In this document: positions 16,711 through 24,511 of the stretch, piece after piece
Layout of the letters: the number at the start of each line of letters is the position of its first letter
Position numbering within the stretch: position 1 is the stretch's first letter
Assembly: GCF_040365225.1 (NCBI RefSeq)
Contig: NZ_AP028055.1
Coordinates: 3,162,001-3,226,000, forward strand
From: Bacteroides sedimenti
GTDB lineage: Bacteria; Bacteroidota; Bacteroidia; Bacteroidales; Bacteroidaceae
Direction: 5' to 3'
Length of the DNA stretch: 64,000 nucleotides
Notes under the pieces: generated by a model
Seen by the model: only the letters and a program-made list of their open reading frames with translations
Databases searched by the model: none
What the model was told of the DNA's origin: nothing
Translations under genes and position numbers: made by a program

Positions 16711-18162
16711 TTAGTTCCCGAAAAACTCTCTAAGTATTTCCTTATCGTCAAAGTGATGTTTCACTCCTTTTATTTCCTGATAGTTTTCATGGCCTTTCCC
16801 GGCAACCAGTACAACGTCTCCGGGTTGAGCCAGCATGCAGGCGGTGCGGATTGCCTCTTTACGATCGATAATGGTGATTACATTCCGGCGTTCATCGGTA
16901 TTCAGTCCTGCCAGCATATCATTGATAATATCCTGAGGTTCTTCATTGCGTGGATTGTCGGAGGTAATAATAACTCTGTCACTGCGTTTTACCGATTCCT
17001 GAGCCATAATCGGACGTTTTCCCTTATCACGGTTACCACCAGCACCTACTACGGTAATGATTTTACCTTTTCCTTCAAGTATTTCCTGAATAGAGTCGAG
17101 TACATTCACTAAAGCATCAGGTGTATGAGCATAATCAACTATAGCGGTGTAGCCGTTGGGTGAACGAAGAGAGTCGAAGCGCCCTGCAACCGGGTGGAGG
17201 GTACTAAGTGCCACCAGCACGTCTTCCTCTTTCTTGCCCAACAGACAGGCTGCCCCGAATACTGCCAGCAGGTTTGAGGCATTGAATTTGCCTATAAACT
17301 GTACTGCAAGCTCCTTGTCGTTAAAGTTAAGCAACATCCCTTCGAAGTGTGCTTCGAGGATGCGACCTTTGAAATCGCAAAGGCTTCTTAAAGAATAATT
17401 GTATGTTTTTGCTTTTGTATTTTGTAACATTACCATGCCGTTCTTGTCGTCTGCATTAGTGAGAGCAAAAGCATCTTTGGGCAGATCATCGAAGAACTTT
17501 TTCTTGGCCTTGAGATAATTCTCTACTGTTTTATGATAATCCAGATGGTCGCGAGTCAGGTTAGTGAAAATACCACCAGCAAAACGTAGTCCGCTAATCC
17601 TTTTTTGTGCAATGGCATGTGAGCTCACCTCCATAAATACATATTTGCAACCTGCATCAGCCATTCTGCCCAACAGTTCATTTAGGCTAATAGGGTCGGG
17701 GGTAGTGTGAGTAGCCGGAACCGCTTCATCGTCAATGTAGTTGCATACGGTAGAAAGTAGTCCCACTTTGTAACCAAAATAACGGAAAGTATTATATAAA
17801 AGTGTCGCAATGGTTGTTTTACCGTTGGTACCGGTCACCCCTACAAGTTCCAACTTGGAGGTAGGGTCGCCATAAAAGGCGGTAGCCGCCTTCCCGATAG
17901 CATCTTCCGTATCTTTTACCTGAATATAAGTAACATTCTCAGATAACTGTGCAGGCAGCTCTTCGCAGAGGATAGCGGCTGCTCCCTTTTCAACAGCGGT
18001 GGGGATATAGCTGTGCCCATCAGTCTGCGTTCCTCTTACAGCTACAAAAAGATGTCCGGACTCTATTCTTCTAGAGTCAGAATTGATTCCAGTTAACTCT
18101 ATATCTGTGTGACCAATCTGCTGGATCACCTGAATGTTTTTTAATACCTGGTCTAGTTTCAT
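16711..18162 (-). CDS. murE: UDP-MurNAc-tripeptide synthetase, meso-diaminopimelate type
   Basis: Cytosolic ligase (483 aa from ATG 18162) adding the third stem-peptide residue. The P-loop is GVTGTNGKTTIATLL. The substrate-selecting motif reads SDNPRNEEP, the DNPR form known for meso-diaminopimelate ligases rather than lysine ligases. Other Mur signatures are EVSSHAIAQKRI and DYAHTPDAL. A GTG immediately before the ATG directly follows the ftsI stop and cannot be excluded as start. Operon position is standard. Confidence 0.96.
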   Translation of the reverse strand: MKLDQVLKNIQVIQQIGHTDIELTGINSDSRRIESGHLFVAVRGTQTDGHSYIPTAVEKGAAAILCEELPAQLSENVTYIQVKDTEDAIGKAATAFYGDPTSKLELVGVTGTNGKTTIATLLYNTFRYFGYKVGLLSTVCNYIDDEAVPATHTTPDPISLNELLGRMADAGCKYVFMEVSSHAIAQKRISGLRFAGGIFTNLTRDHLDYHKTVENYLKAKKKFFDDLPKDAFALTNADDKNGMVMLQNTKAKTYNYSLRSLCDFKGRILEAHFEGMLLNFNDKELAVQFIGKFNASNLLAVFGAACLLGKKEEDVLVALSTLHPVAGRFDSLRSPNGYTAIVDYAHTPDALVNVLDSIQEILEGKGKIITVVGAGGNRDKGKRPIMAQESVKRSDRVIITSDNPRNEEPQDIINDMLAGLNTDERRNVITIIDRKEAIRTACMLAQPGDVVLVAGKGHENYQEIKGVKHHFDDKEILREFFGN

Positions 18163-18165
18163 CAC

Positions 18166-20292
18166 TTAATTCAATTGTATGGTTACTGTTTGTCCTTTAA
18201 CTATTCTTGTTCCTTGCGGAATGCTTTGCGAGTTGATCTTTCCAATTCCGGTAAGGCATACTTTCAACCCTCTGCTTTCCAACAAATATACAGCATCTTT
18301 GGCTCCCATCCCTATAACACTTGGCATAAAGTTTTTGGGAGATGTCCTTTCATTCATAATTACCGAACTGGCACTCTGCTGAGCCGTTCCCCAGACTTTC
18401 CTGCTCCAGGAAACCGGAGTAAACTGTTGCCGGTTTTGTATCTTTAATGCATCAAGTATATATTTGGTCTCATTGATTTCCCCCGATTTTACAAAAGGAA
18501 TTACCACAGAGTTTGAATCAACGGCCTGTGATAGATCTGTACTAATCTGTTTCGAATAAATTCTTTCCGCGATCTTTCCGAAAACACTTCCTGCCATGAG
18601 CCCCCCTGATGCCGGCAAACCGGGTTTCTGTATGGCTACGATGCAGCTATATTTCGGATTTTCTGAAGGAAAATAGCCGCAGAAGCTGACTAAGTAGTTC
18701 ATTTCACCCGATTTATATCCCGCAGTACCTTGAGAAATTTGCGCTGTACCTGTTTTTCCTGAAACATGGAACTGTTTGGAACCGGCTGGTTTTGCCAGTC
18801 CCTCGCTAACTACCCTTTGCAGGATCGCTCTGATTTGTTTTAGTGTACGTTCAGAACAGATAGATTGTTTTATGACCTCTGTTGGGAATTCCTGAATCAT
18901 TTCACCATTTTTCATAACACCCTTCACGAACTTGGGAGCAACAAGCACACCGTTGTTGGCTATTGCGTTATAAAATGCCAGCGTGTTGATTGGAGGGACC
19001 TGTGATTCGTAACCGATAGACATCCATGCTAATGCCGTATTAGACCAGTTGTACTTGTTCGGCATACGGATATATGCTTTTCCTGCTCCTTTAATAGGTA
19101 TATGGAGGTCGGCATTGATGCCAAGTTTGTAGAGCCCTTGCACAAACTTCTCCGGTTTATTGAAGTATGCTCTGTCAATCAGAGTCGATACACCAATATT
19201 TGAAGAAACCATCAATATTTTGGGAACAGAAAGAAGCTGATATCCTCCTTTTCTCCAGTTATGGTCTCTCATGGGACGTCCGTGCATAATCTTCACCCCT
19301 CCGGTTGCATCCACAACATCATTTGGAGAGATAACACCATCTTCCAGTCCCACCATGATGGAAGCTGTTTTGAAGGTGGATCCTGGTTCCATCATGTCCG
19401 AAATGGCGTTGTTTTTAATTTCCCTGTAAACTCCATCTTTGCATTTGGTCATGTTTACAATTGCCTTTACCTCTCCGGTTGCCACTTCCATGAGTACGGT
19501 AACCCCTACGGTGGCGTTAATCTCTTTCATCTTATCAACCAAAGCCTTCTCTGCAATATCCTGCATTCCAACGTCAATGGTGGTTACCAGATCCATACCA
19601 TCCTGCGGAGGAATATCTGTAATATTAAGATACTTGTTCATAACCTTCTGCCGGTGAGTGATACCAACCTTTCCTTTCAGAATGGTATCAAATGCCAGCT
19701 CAAGCCCATTTTTTGCACCTTGTGCCGTGTCAGGATAAACATCACCCAATGTGCGGGTTGCCAATGAACCGAAAGGTTTTGTGCGTTGGTTGAATGCTAA
19801 TTCGTGGAATCCACCTTTGAATTTGCTCATGTTGAAGATGGGCAATCTTTTCACCTCTTTATACTGGATGTACGAGATGCGTTTTGGATAAATCAGATAG
19901 CTTCTGCTTCCCTCTCTTCTTCCTTTTTTGAGATGTGCCTTGAACTGTGCAGCAGACATCTCCGGAAATATCTTATGTAAACCTTCGCAGATAATATTAA
20001 GACTATCTCTGAACAGACTGTCTTTTTCCTCGCCTCCGGCTTTAAAATCCATGTAGATTTTGTATTCCGGCAAGCTGCTGGCCATCAATTTTCCATCGGC
20101 TGAAATGATGTTTCCCCGGTTAGGGTAGACCAATACGTTCTCTTTTACAAAGCGTTCGGCCACATCTTTCCAGTATTCTCTTTCGGCAAACATCACTATT
20201 CCTGCCTTTACAATAATGGCAACACCAATCAGTCCCATCAATAGGATGACGAGAAAATAACGGGTCAATATGCTTTTTTTGTTGACAGACAT
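18166..20292 (-). CDS. ftsI: Septal penicillin-binding protein FtsI (PBP3) with C-terminal PASTA domain
   Basis: Class B transpeptidase (708 aa) that crosslinks septal peptidoglycan with FtsW. It has one N-terminal membrane anchor (YFLVILLMGLIGVAIIVKAG), a dimerisation domain, then the penicillin-binding domain with SxxK in EPGSTFKTAS, SxN in VSSNIG and KTG in VSGKTGTAQ. The last ~60 residues form a PASTA-like domain (MPSVIGMGAKDAVYLLESRG ... GQTVTIQLN), absent from E. coli FtsI and more familiar from Gram-positive PBPs. It follows the ftsL-like gene by 1 bp and abuts murE. Confidence 0.95.
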   Translation of the reverse strand: MSVNKKSILTRYFLVILLMGLIGVAIIVKAGIVMFAEREYWKDVAERFVKENVLVYPNRGNIISADGKLMASSLPEYKIYMDFKAGGEEKDSLFRDSLNIICEGLHKIFPEMSAAQFKAHLKKGRREGSRSYLIYPKRISYIQYKEVKRLPIFNMSKFKGGFHELAFNQRTKPFGSLATRTLGDVYPDTAQGAKNGLELAFDTILKGKVGITHRQKVMNKYLNITDIPPQDGMDLVTTIDVGMQDIAEKALVDKMKEINATVGVTVLMEVATGEVKAIVNMTKCKDGVYREIKNNAISDMMEPGSTFKTASIMVGLEDGVISPNDVVDATGGVKIMHGRPMRDHNWRKGGYQLLSVPKILMVSSNIGVSTLIDRAYFNKPEKFVQGLYKLGINADLHIPIKGAGKAYIRMPNKYNWSNTALAWMSIGYESQVPPINTLAFYNAIANNGVLVAPKFVKGVMKNGEMIQEFPTEVIKQSICSERTLKQIRAILQRVVSEGLAKPAGSKQFHVSGKTGTAQISQGTAGYKSGEMNYLVSFCGYFPSENPKYSCIVAIQKPGLPASGGLMAGSVFGKIAERIYSKQISTDLSQAVDSNSVVIPFVKSGEINETKYILDALKIQNRQQFTPVSWSRKVWGTAQQSASSVIMNERTSPKNFMPSVIGMGAKDAVYLLESRGLKVCLTGIGKINSQSIPQGTRIVKGQTVTIQLN

Positions 20293-20293
20293 A

Positions 20294-20674
20294 TTATTTT
20301 TTTATTAAATATGGAGGATTTGTGGCTGTCTGCAGTTCGCTCTCCTGCGTGGAAACATATTCTTCAATCTTTGATTGCCGACTTTTCTCCATTAGTTCGG
20401 AAGAACGAGTCAAAGCATCATACTTTATATCCGTCAGCTCTTTCTCCAACCGGTCGATTTCAATTAGTTGTTGCTGACAGGAGTAGCGGTTGCTGATATA
20501 GAAGATAACAAATACCATGATTAAGACCAGTAATTTAGTCTGACGACGGAAAAAATCATTAGCCAGAATATCACCTCCCAGAATGCTTTTAATGGACATT
20601 CCCTTTGCCGGAGTCTCTTTATTATTATCCTTCTCCGGATTCTGTGCTGTTTTAAATTCTTCGTTCTCGTTCAT
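20294..20674 (-). CDS. ftsL: FtsL-like divisome protein
   Basis: A 126-aa bitopic protein: ~45-residue polar cytosolic N-terminus, one membrane helix (LLVLIMVFVIFYISN, about residues 48-62), then a periplasmic coiled-coil with heptad-like leucines (QQLIEIDRLEKELTDIKYD). FtsL sequences are poorly conserved. The call rests on topology, size and the position between rsmH and ftsI, where ftsL normally lies. In Bacteroidetes the family is annotated as FtsL-like. It is expected to bridge FtsQ and FtsW/FtsI. Confidence 0.85.
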   Translation of the reverse strand: MNENEEFKTAQNPEKDNNKETPAKGMSIKSILGGDILANDFFRRQTKLLVLIMVFVIFYISNRYSCQQQLIEIDRLEKELTDIKYDALTRSSELMEKSRQSKIEEYVSTQESELQTATNPPYLIKK

Positions 20675-20685
20675 ATTCTCTGTTG

Positions 20686-21597
20686 TTATTTCTTTTCTGC
20701 AATTCTCAATTTGGCACTTCTTGAGCGTGGGTTACGGGCTATTTCCTCTTCATTGGGGACGATTACCTTGTTGTTGACCAACCTAAAAGGAGTATTGAGA
20801 TTTCCAAAGAAGTCTTGCTCTTGTTTACCTTCCACATTGCCGGTTTTCATTATATTTTTCACTATCCGGTCTTCCAACGAATGATAAGTAATCACTACCA
20901 ATCGTCCACCGGGTTTTAATGCATCTGTAGCAGCCAGTAACATCTCCTTTAGTGCTTCCATCTCTTGATTCACCTCTATTCGTAGTGCCTGGAATACCTT
21001 TGCAAGCTCTTTTTTTTCTCTTTCCCGTCCAAAAAGAGGTTTGATTATTGCCAGGAAGTCGTCAATGGTTTCAATTTTCTTTTCGGCTCGTGCCTTCATA
21101 ATTACAGAGGCCAGTTTACGGCTGTTTTTTAGTTCTCCATAAAGATAGAAAATATTAGCCAGTCTCTCTTCCTCGTAGGTGTTTACCATCTCGGCTGCTG
21201 TAATACCTGCGCGTTTATTCATTCGCATGTCCAGTTTTCCCGAAAAGCGGAATGAAAAACCTCTTTCGCTGTCATCGAAGTGATGAGAGGATACCCCCAG
21301 GTCGGCAAGGATAGAATCTACGCCTTCAATTTCGTGATAGCGAAGGAAGTTGTGCAGGTATCGAAAGTTGCTCCGGACAAAAATAAAGCGCTTGTCGTTC
21401 ACGATATTTTTTTCCGCATCTTCGTCCTGGTCAAATCCCAGTAACTTACCATTTTTTCCTAACCGGTTCAAAATTTCTTTTGAATGTCCGCCACCACCAA
21501 AGGTTACGTCCACATAAGTCCCTTCAGGCTTGATATTCATCCCGTCAACACTCTCTTTCAGGAGTACCGGTACATGGTATGTTATCTCTTCGTTCAT
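20686..21597 (-). CDS. rsmH: 16S rRNA (cytosine-1402-N4)-methyltransferase
   Basis: SAM-dependent methyltransferase (303 aa, formerly MraW) modifying C1402 in the ribosomal P site. Family marks are HVPVLLKESVDGM at the N-terminus, the SAM loop VDVTFGGGGHSKEIL, LADLGVSSHHFDDSERGFS, a central helical insert, and C-terminal VVITYHSLEDRIVK and NPRSRSAKLRIAEK. The start overlaps the mraZ stop by 4 nt. Confidence 0.97.
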   Translation of the reverse strand: MNEEITYHVPVLLKESVDGMNIKPEGTYVDVTFGGGGHSKEILNRLGKNGKLLGFDQDEDAEKNIVNDKRFIFVRSNFRYLHNFLRYHEIEGVDSILADLGVSSHHFDDSERGFSFRFSGKLDMRMNKRAGITAAEMVNTYEEERLANIFYLYGELKNSRKLASVIMKARAEKKIETIDDFLAIIKPLFGREREKKELAKVFQALRIEVNQEMEALKEMLLAATDALKPGGRLVVITYHSLEDRIVKNIMKTGNVEGKQEQDFFGNLNTPFRLVNNKVIVPNEEEIARNPRSRSAKLRIAEKK

Positions 21598-22073
21598 TCT
21601 GTTGGTGGTTTTAATTCGTTTGTAACTTTTTTGTTCATCACTTTTTCCAGTTCCCGGCTGAACTCTTCGGGATTCATAAACGGATGATCCGCTTTCGTTT
21701 TCGCCCAGATTTCAATGGTGTTATCCACCCCAATAAAACGTACATCGGTGGTAATACCTGCCATTTGCATATATCTTTTGGGGATAAGGATTCGTCCATT
21801 GCTGTCAGGCGTGATGATTTCCACATCGGAGACAAACTGCCTGAATACTTGTTGATGGGTGGGGTTCCATTTGTTGAGGCGTTCACGTAATTCGTTAAGT
21901 TCTTCATTCCAAACGCTTTCGGGGTAAAGAACCAAACAGTCTTGAAAGATGTCCTTGCGCATAATCAGCCTTTCTTCAGAGGCAGCCTGGAGCTGTTTCC
22001 TGAACAAAGCAGGAAGAAAAAGGCGACCTTTCGCATCTGCTTTGGCTTCAATATTACCCAAAAATCGATCCAT
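21594..22073 (-). CDS. mraZ: Transcriptional regulator / division protein MraZ
   Basis: A 159-aa AbrB-fold protein, first gene of the dcw operon. In other bacteria MraZ binds repeats upstream of its own gene and represses the cluster. The N-terminal FLGNIEAKADAKGRLFLPA and the second copy VEIITPDSNGRILIPKRY form the two SpoVT/AbrB-like halves, each with the DxxGR turn. I start at ATG 22073 (MDRFLGN); an upstream GTG would add three residues. A matching repeated site lies 28-57 bp upstream. Confidence 0.95.
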   Translation of the reverse strand: MDRFLGNIEAKADAKGRLFLPALFRKQLQAASEERLIMRKDIFQDCLVLYPESVWNEELNELRERLNKWNPTHQQVFRQFVSDVEIITPDSNGRILIPKRYMQMAGITTDVRFIGVDNTIEIWAKTKADHPFMNPEEFSRELEKVMNKKVTNELKPPTE

Positions 22074-22100
22074 CAAGCACACTATATAGTTTCAGAGTGT

Positions 22101-22130
22101 AAAATTACACATTTCTCCACAATTCCCCAC
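22101..22130 (-). promoter_or_regulatory. Candidate MraZ-binding repeats (three 10-bp units)
   Basis: On the minus strand three consecutive decamers read GTGGGGAATT, GTGGAGAAAT and GTGTAATTTT, so TGGGG-N5-TGGAG-N5-TGTAA repeats with an exact 10-bp period just upstream of mraZ. Known MraZ sites are TGGGN direct repeats separated by 5 nt. The first unit matches best and the third is degenerate. Assignment as the autoregulatory operator is inference from motif and position. Confidence 0.6.
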
Positions 22131-22716
22131 TTTTTTTCAGAAAAATATTTCAGTAAGTTTTTAGTAGGGTTCTTTCAACTTAAAATATTTTTTTAACTTT
22201 GACCGAATTTTTGTTAACCTATAATAAATCTAAATTTTAAAGCAATAAAGCAGATATATACTTTGTACGCAGAAGAACAGATAAACGTGGAAACAAAAAT
22301 ACGTCACTATGTTGTACTGGAGGTAAAATGGACTCTGTTGACTAGCAACAATTATATCAAATTGTTGTATGCTTACTCATGAATAAATGATGTTTATATC
22401 ACATAATTTAAATGTTATTGGCGAAGATCATTTTGAAGAGGGTAAAGTAAGTCAAAACCCCATAAATTCTTTTTTGAGGTTACGAACCTCGGTTTTGAGA
22501 AACTTGAAATAATTTGCCTCTTTGAGTTGTAACAAGTTGAACTGCTCCAAAATAAGTTTCAAATTAAAGAAAATTTCGCAATTTGAAAAAATTGAAAAGA
22601 AAAGTATTGATATGAATTTTATTATATTATCTGTTATCAAAAAATAGCTCAAAACTAGTTCAGTTTTAAATACTAAATCCAAACTCGTTTATAACTTAAT
22701 CTAGAATATTCAACAA
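22131..22716. other. AT-rich intergenic region between mraZ and the ECF sigma gene
   Basis: About 590 bp separating the divergent dcw and PUL 1 transcripts. It is very A/T-rich. Small hairpins are visible, such as CAACAAT/ATTGTTG at 22346-22367 and GAGGTT/AACCTC at 22476-22490. A 76-codon minus-strand frame (22452-22682) exists, but its biased F/L/K/I composition and lack of a recognisable family make it doubtful. No clear TAnnTTTG promoter was found for the sigma gene. Confidence 0.5.
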
Positions 22717-23301
22717 ATGCAAAAGGATATTGAAAGTGCATATATTAAGGAATTAAAGAGTGGCTCACGAAAAGCATTCACTACTTTATATAATCTGTAT
22801 AGTGCCCGATTATATGGATATTGTTATCAATGGACTAAATCGCACGAAGATTCGGAAGAAGTTGTTCAAGATGCGTTTGTAAAACTTTGGATACATAGGG
22901 AAACAATCCATGATGAAAATACGATTCAATATTTTATTTTTCGTATTGTCAAGAATCAGTTAACTGATAAGTATCGAAAGAATCTTAATTCACCAATCTT
23001 TGAAGAGTATATACAATATAATAACGAAATGCTTCTGTCAGTAGACAATATCTCTCACCACTTGGAGTACGATGAGTTTTGTGTTTTGTTGAATAAGATA
23101 AAGAAAACTTTGCCTAAAACACAGCAGCAGGTTTATGAATATAGTGTATGCCAACAAAAAACAAATAAAGAGATTGCAGAAATATTGTGTTTGAGCGAAC
23201 AGACTGTAAAGAACCAACTGTCACTTGCTCTCAAGGTTTTTAGGCAGAAACTAGGCAGATTTGGATATATGTATTTACTAATAACCCTCGTGTTAAGTTA
23301 A
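22717..23301 (+). CDS. ECF RNA polymerase sigma factor (FecI-like, PUL regulator)
   Basis: A 194-aa extracytoplasmic-function sigma factor, expected to direct RNA polymerase to PUL 1 when released from the FecR protein encoded next. Region 2 lies at about residues 20-90 with SEEVVQDAFVKLWIH, and region 4 at about 125-180 with the helix-turn-helix NKEIAEILCLSEQTVKNQLS. There are no extra domains, and the length is normal for Bacteroides ECF sigmas. The anti-sigma gene begins 67 bp downstream. The nearby SusC carries the STN domain that completes such cascades. Confidence 0.93.
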   Translation: MQKDIESAYIKELKSGSRKAFTTLYNLYSARLYGYCYQWTKSHEDSEEVVQDAFVKLWIHRETIHDENTIQYFIFRIVKNQLTDKYRKNLNSPIFEEYIQYNNEMLLSVDNISHHLEYDEFCVLLNKIKKTLPKTQQQVYEYSVCQQKTNKEIAEILCLSEQTVKNQLSLALKVFRQKLGRFGYMYLLITLVLS

Positions 23302-23368
23302 AATTTTAAAAATCAATAGTACGATATTCTATATAAAACCGTCCTTATAATGTAAAGTGCAAAAATAA

Positions 23369-24343
23369 ATGGAAGATTTAAACATAAAATATATTGAAAA
23401 CACATTAACTCCGGGAGAATTATCTCACTTAAGAGAATCCGTAAACAAAATGTCAGATACTCAGCTAGAAGATGTAATGTTAGATTCATGGCTTTCTTTC
23501 AATGAGGGGGAATATGCTGAATGTCAAGATAAAGTAGGTAAGATTGAGGCCAGATTAAAAAATGAAATTTGGACTGTTCCTCGTGTCTCGTTAATGAATA
23601 AGATACTTCGGATTGCAGCTATTTTGCTATTCCCAATATTGATGTTAAGTACATTCTATTTTTATAAACAGTCGACACTTGTTTCAAGTAACGATATGGT
23701 AATAAAAACAGGAAAAGGCGAACGTGCAAGTCTTGTTTTACCAGATGGCACTAAAGTAACTCTTAACTCTGAATCAGCTCTTAGATACAACTCTAAAAGT
23801 TTCAATAAAAATGAACGAAATGTTTCTTTCGATGGTGAAGCCTTTTTTAATGTGTTTTCAAATAAAGAGGCTCCATTTATTATTTCGACAGGAGAGATGC
23901 ACTTGCAAGTTTTAGGTACCAAGTTTAATTTATTGTCACGCGTCCAATCGCCTGTAATTGAGGTGTCACTTCTAGAAGGACATGTCCTTCTATCATCACA
24001 AATATCGACCAAAACGCAAGAACTATTCTGTAGCCAAAAAGCAATATTTGATAAGCTTACAGGACAGTTTACTGTTATTAAAAAGGAAAATGTTCATTCC
24101 GAAATAGGATGGCTTAAAGGAGATTTAGTTTTTAGTAATTTACCATTGCAAGAAGTTTTAAAAACAATCGAATCGAGTTATGATGTTAAGTTTGTGTTAA
24201 AAGACTGTACCAATATGGCTAAAGACCCATTTACAGGGACATTGTCAAACAGGAATTTAAATGAAGTACTTGATATTCTTCAAAAAAGTTATGGTTTCAA
24301 ATACTCTCAGCTAGGTAATAAAATCACAATATCTTTTAAGTAA
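23369..24343 (+). CDS. FecR-family anti-sigma factor
   Basis: Inner-membrane anti-sigma protein (324 aa). The cytosolic N-terminus (~78 aa) should hold the ECF sigma, and one membrane helix lies at about residues 79-98 (ILRIAAILLFPILMLSTFYF). The periplasmic FecR domain follows, with VKTGKGERASLVLPDGT-like IKTGKGERASLVLPDGTKV and VSFDGEAFFNV. The C-terminal DUF4974 (STN-like) part starts near GDLVFSNLPLQEVLKTIE. In this family the periplasmic part contacts the STN domain of the partner SusC. A terminator hairpin directly after it separates regulator and transporter transcripts. Confidence 0.93.
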   Translation: MEDLNIKYIENTLTPGELSHLRESVNKMSDTQLEDVMLDSWLSFNEGEYAECQDKVGKIEARLKNEIWTVPRVSLMNKILRIAAILLFPILMLSTFYFYKQSTLVSSNDMVIKTGKGERASLVLPDGTKVTLNSESALRYNSKSFNKNERNVSFDGEAFFNVFSNKEAPFIISTGEMHLQVLGTKFNLLSRVQSPVIEVSLLEGHVLLSSQISTKTQELFCSQKAIFDKLTGQFTVIKKENVHSEIGWLKGDLVFSNLPLQEVLKTIESSYDVKFVLKDCTNMAKDPFTGTLSNRNLNEVLDILQKSYGFKYSQLGNKITISFK

Positions 24344-24372
24344 AATAAATAAAAATTAGCTATATAGAGATG

Positions 24373-24410
24373 AAATGCTGAATGTTTTTTTATTCATTCA
24401 GCATTTTTTT
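24373..24410 (+). terminator. Terminator after the anti-sigma gene
   Basis: A perfect 12-bp stem, aaatgctgaatg (24373-24384) with cattcagcattt (24395-24406), followed by T's to 24410. It lies 30 bp past the FecR stop, so susC below is likely transcribed from its own promoter, probably sigma-dependent. Confidence 0.85.
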
Positions 24411-24511
24411 ATGCTAAATAACATAAAAATTGTTTGGTACGTTTTTAGAGAATGAGTGTCTTTCTTTATATTCCTAGGAAAACATTTATAAATCAAATCT
24501 AACTATTAACT

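Noticed and set aside
19261..19767. 168-codon open frame antisense to ftsI
   Set aside because: His/Asn/Cys-rich nonsense composition, fully inside ftsI; no independent support.
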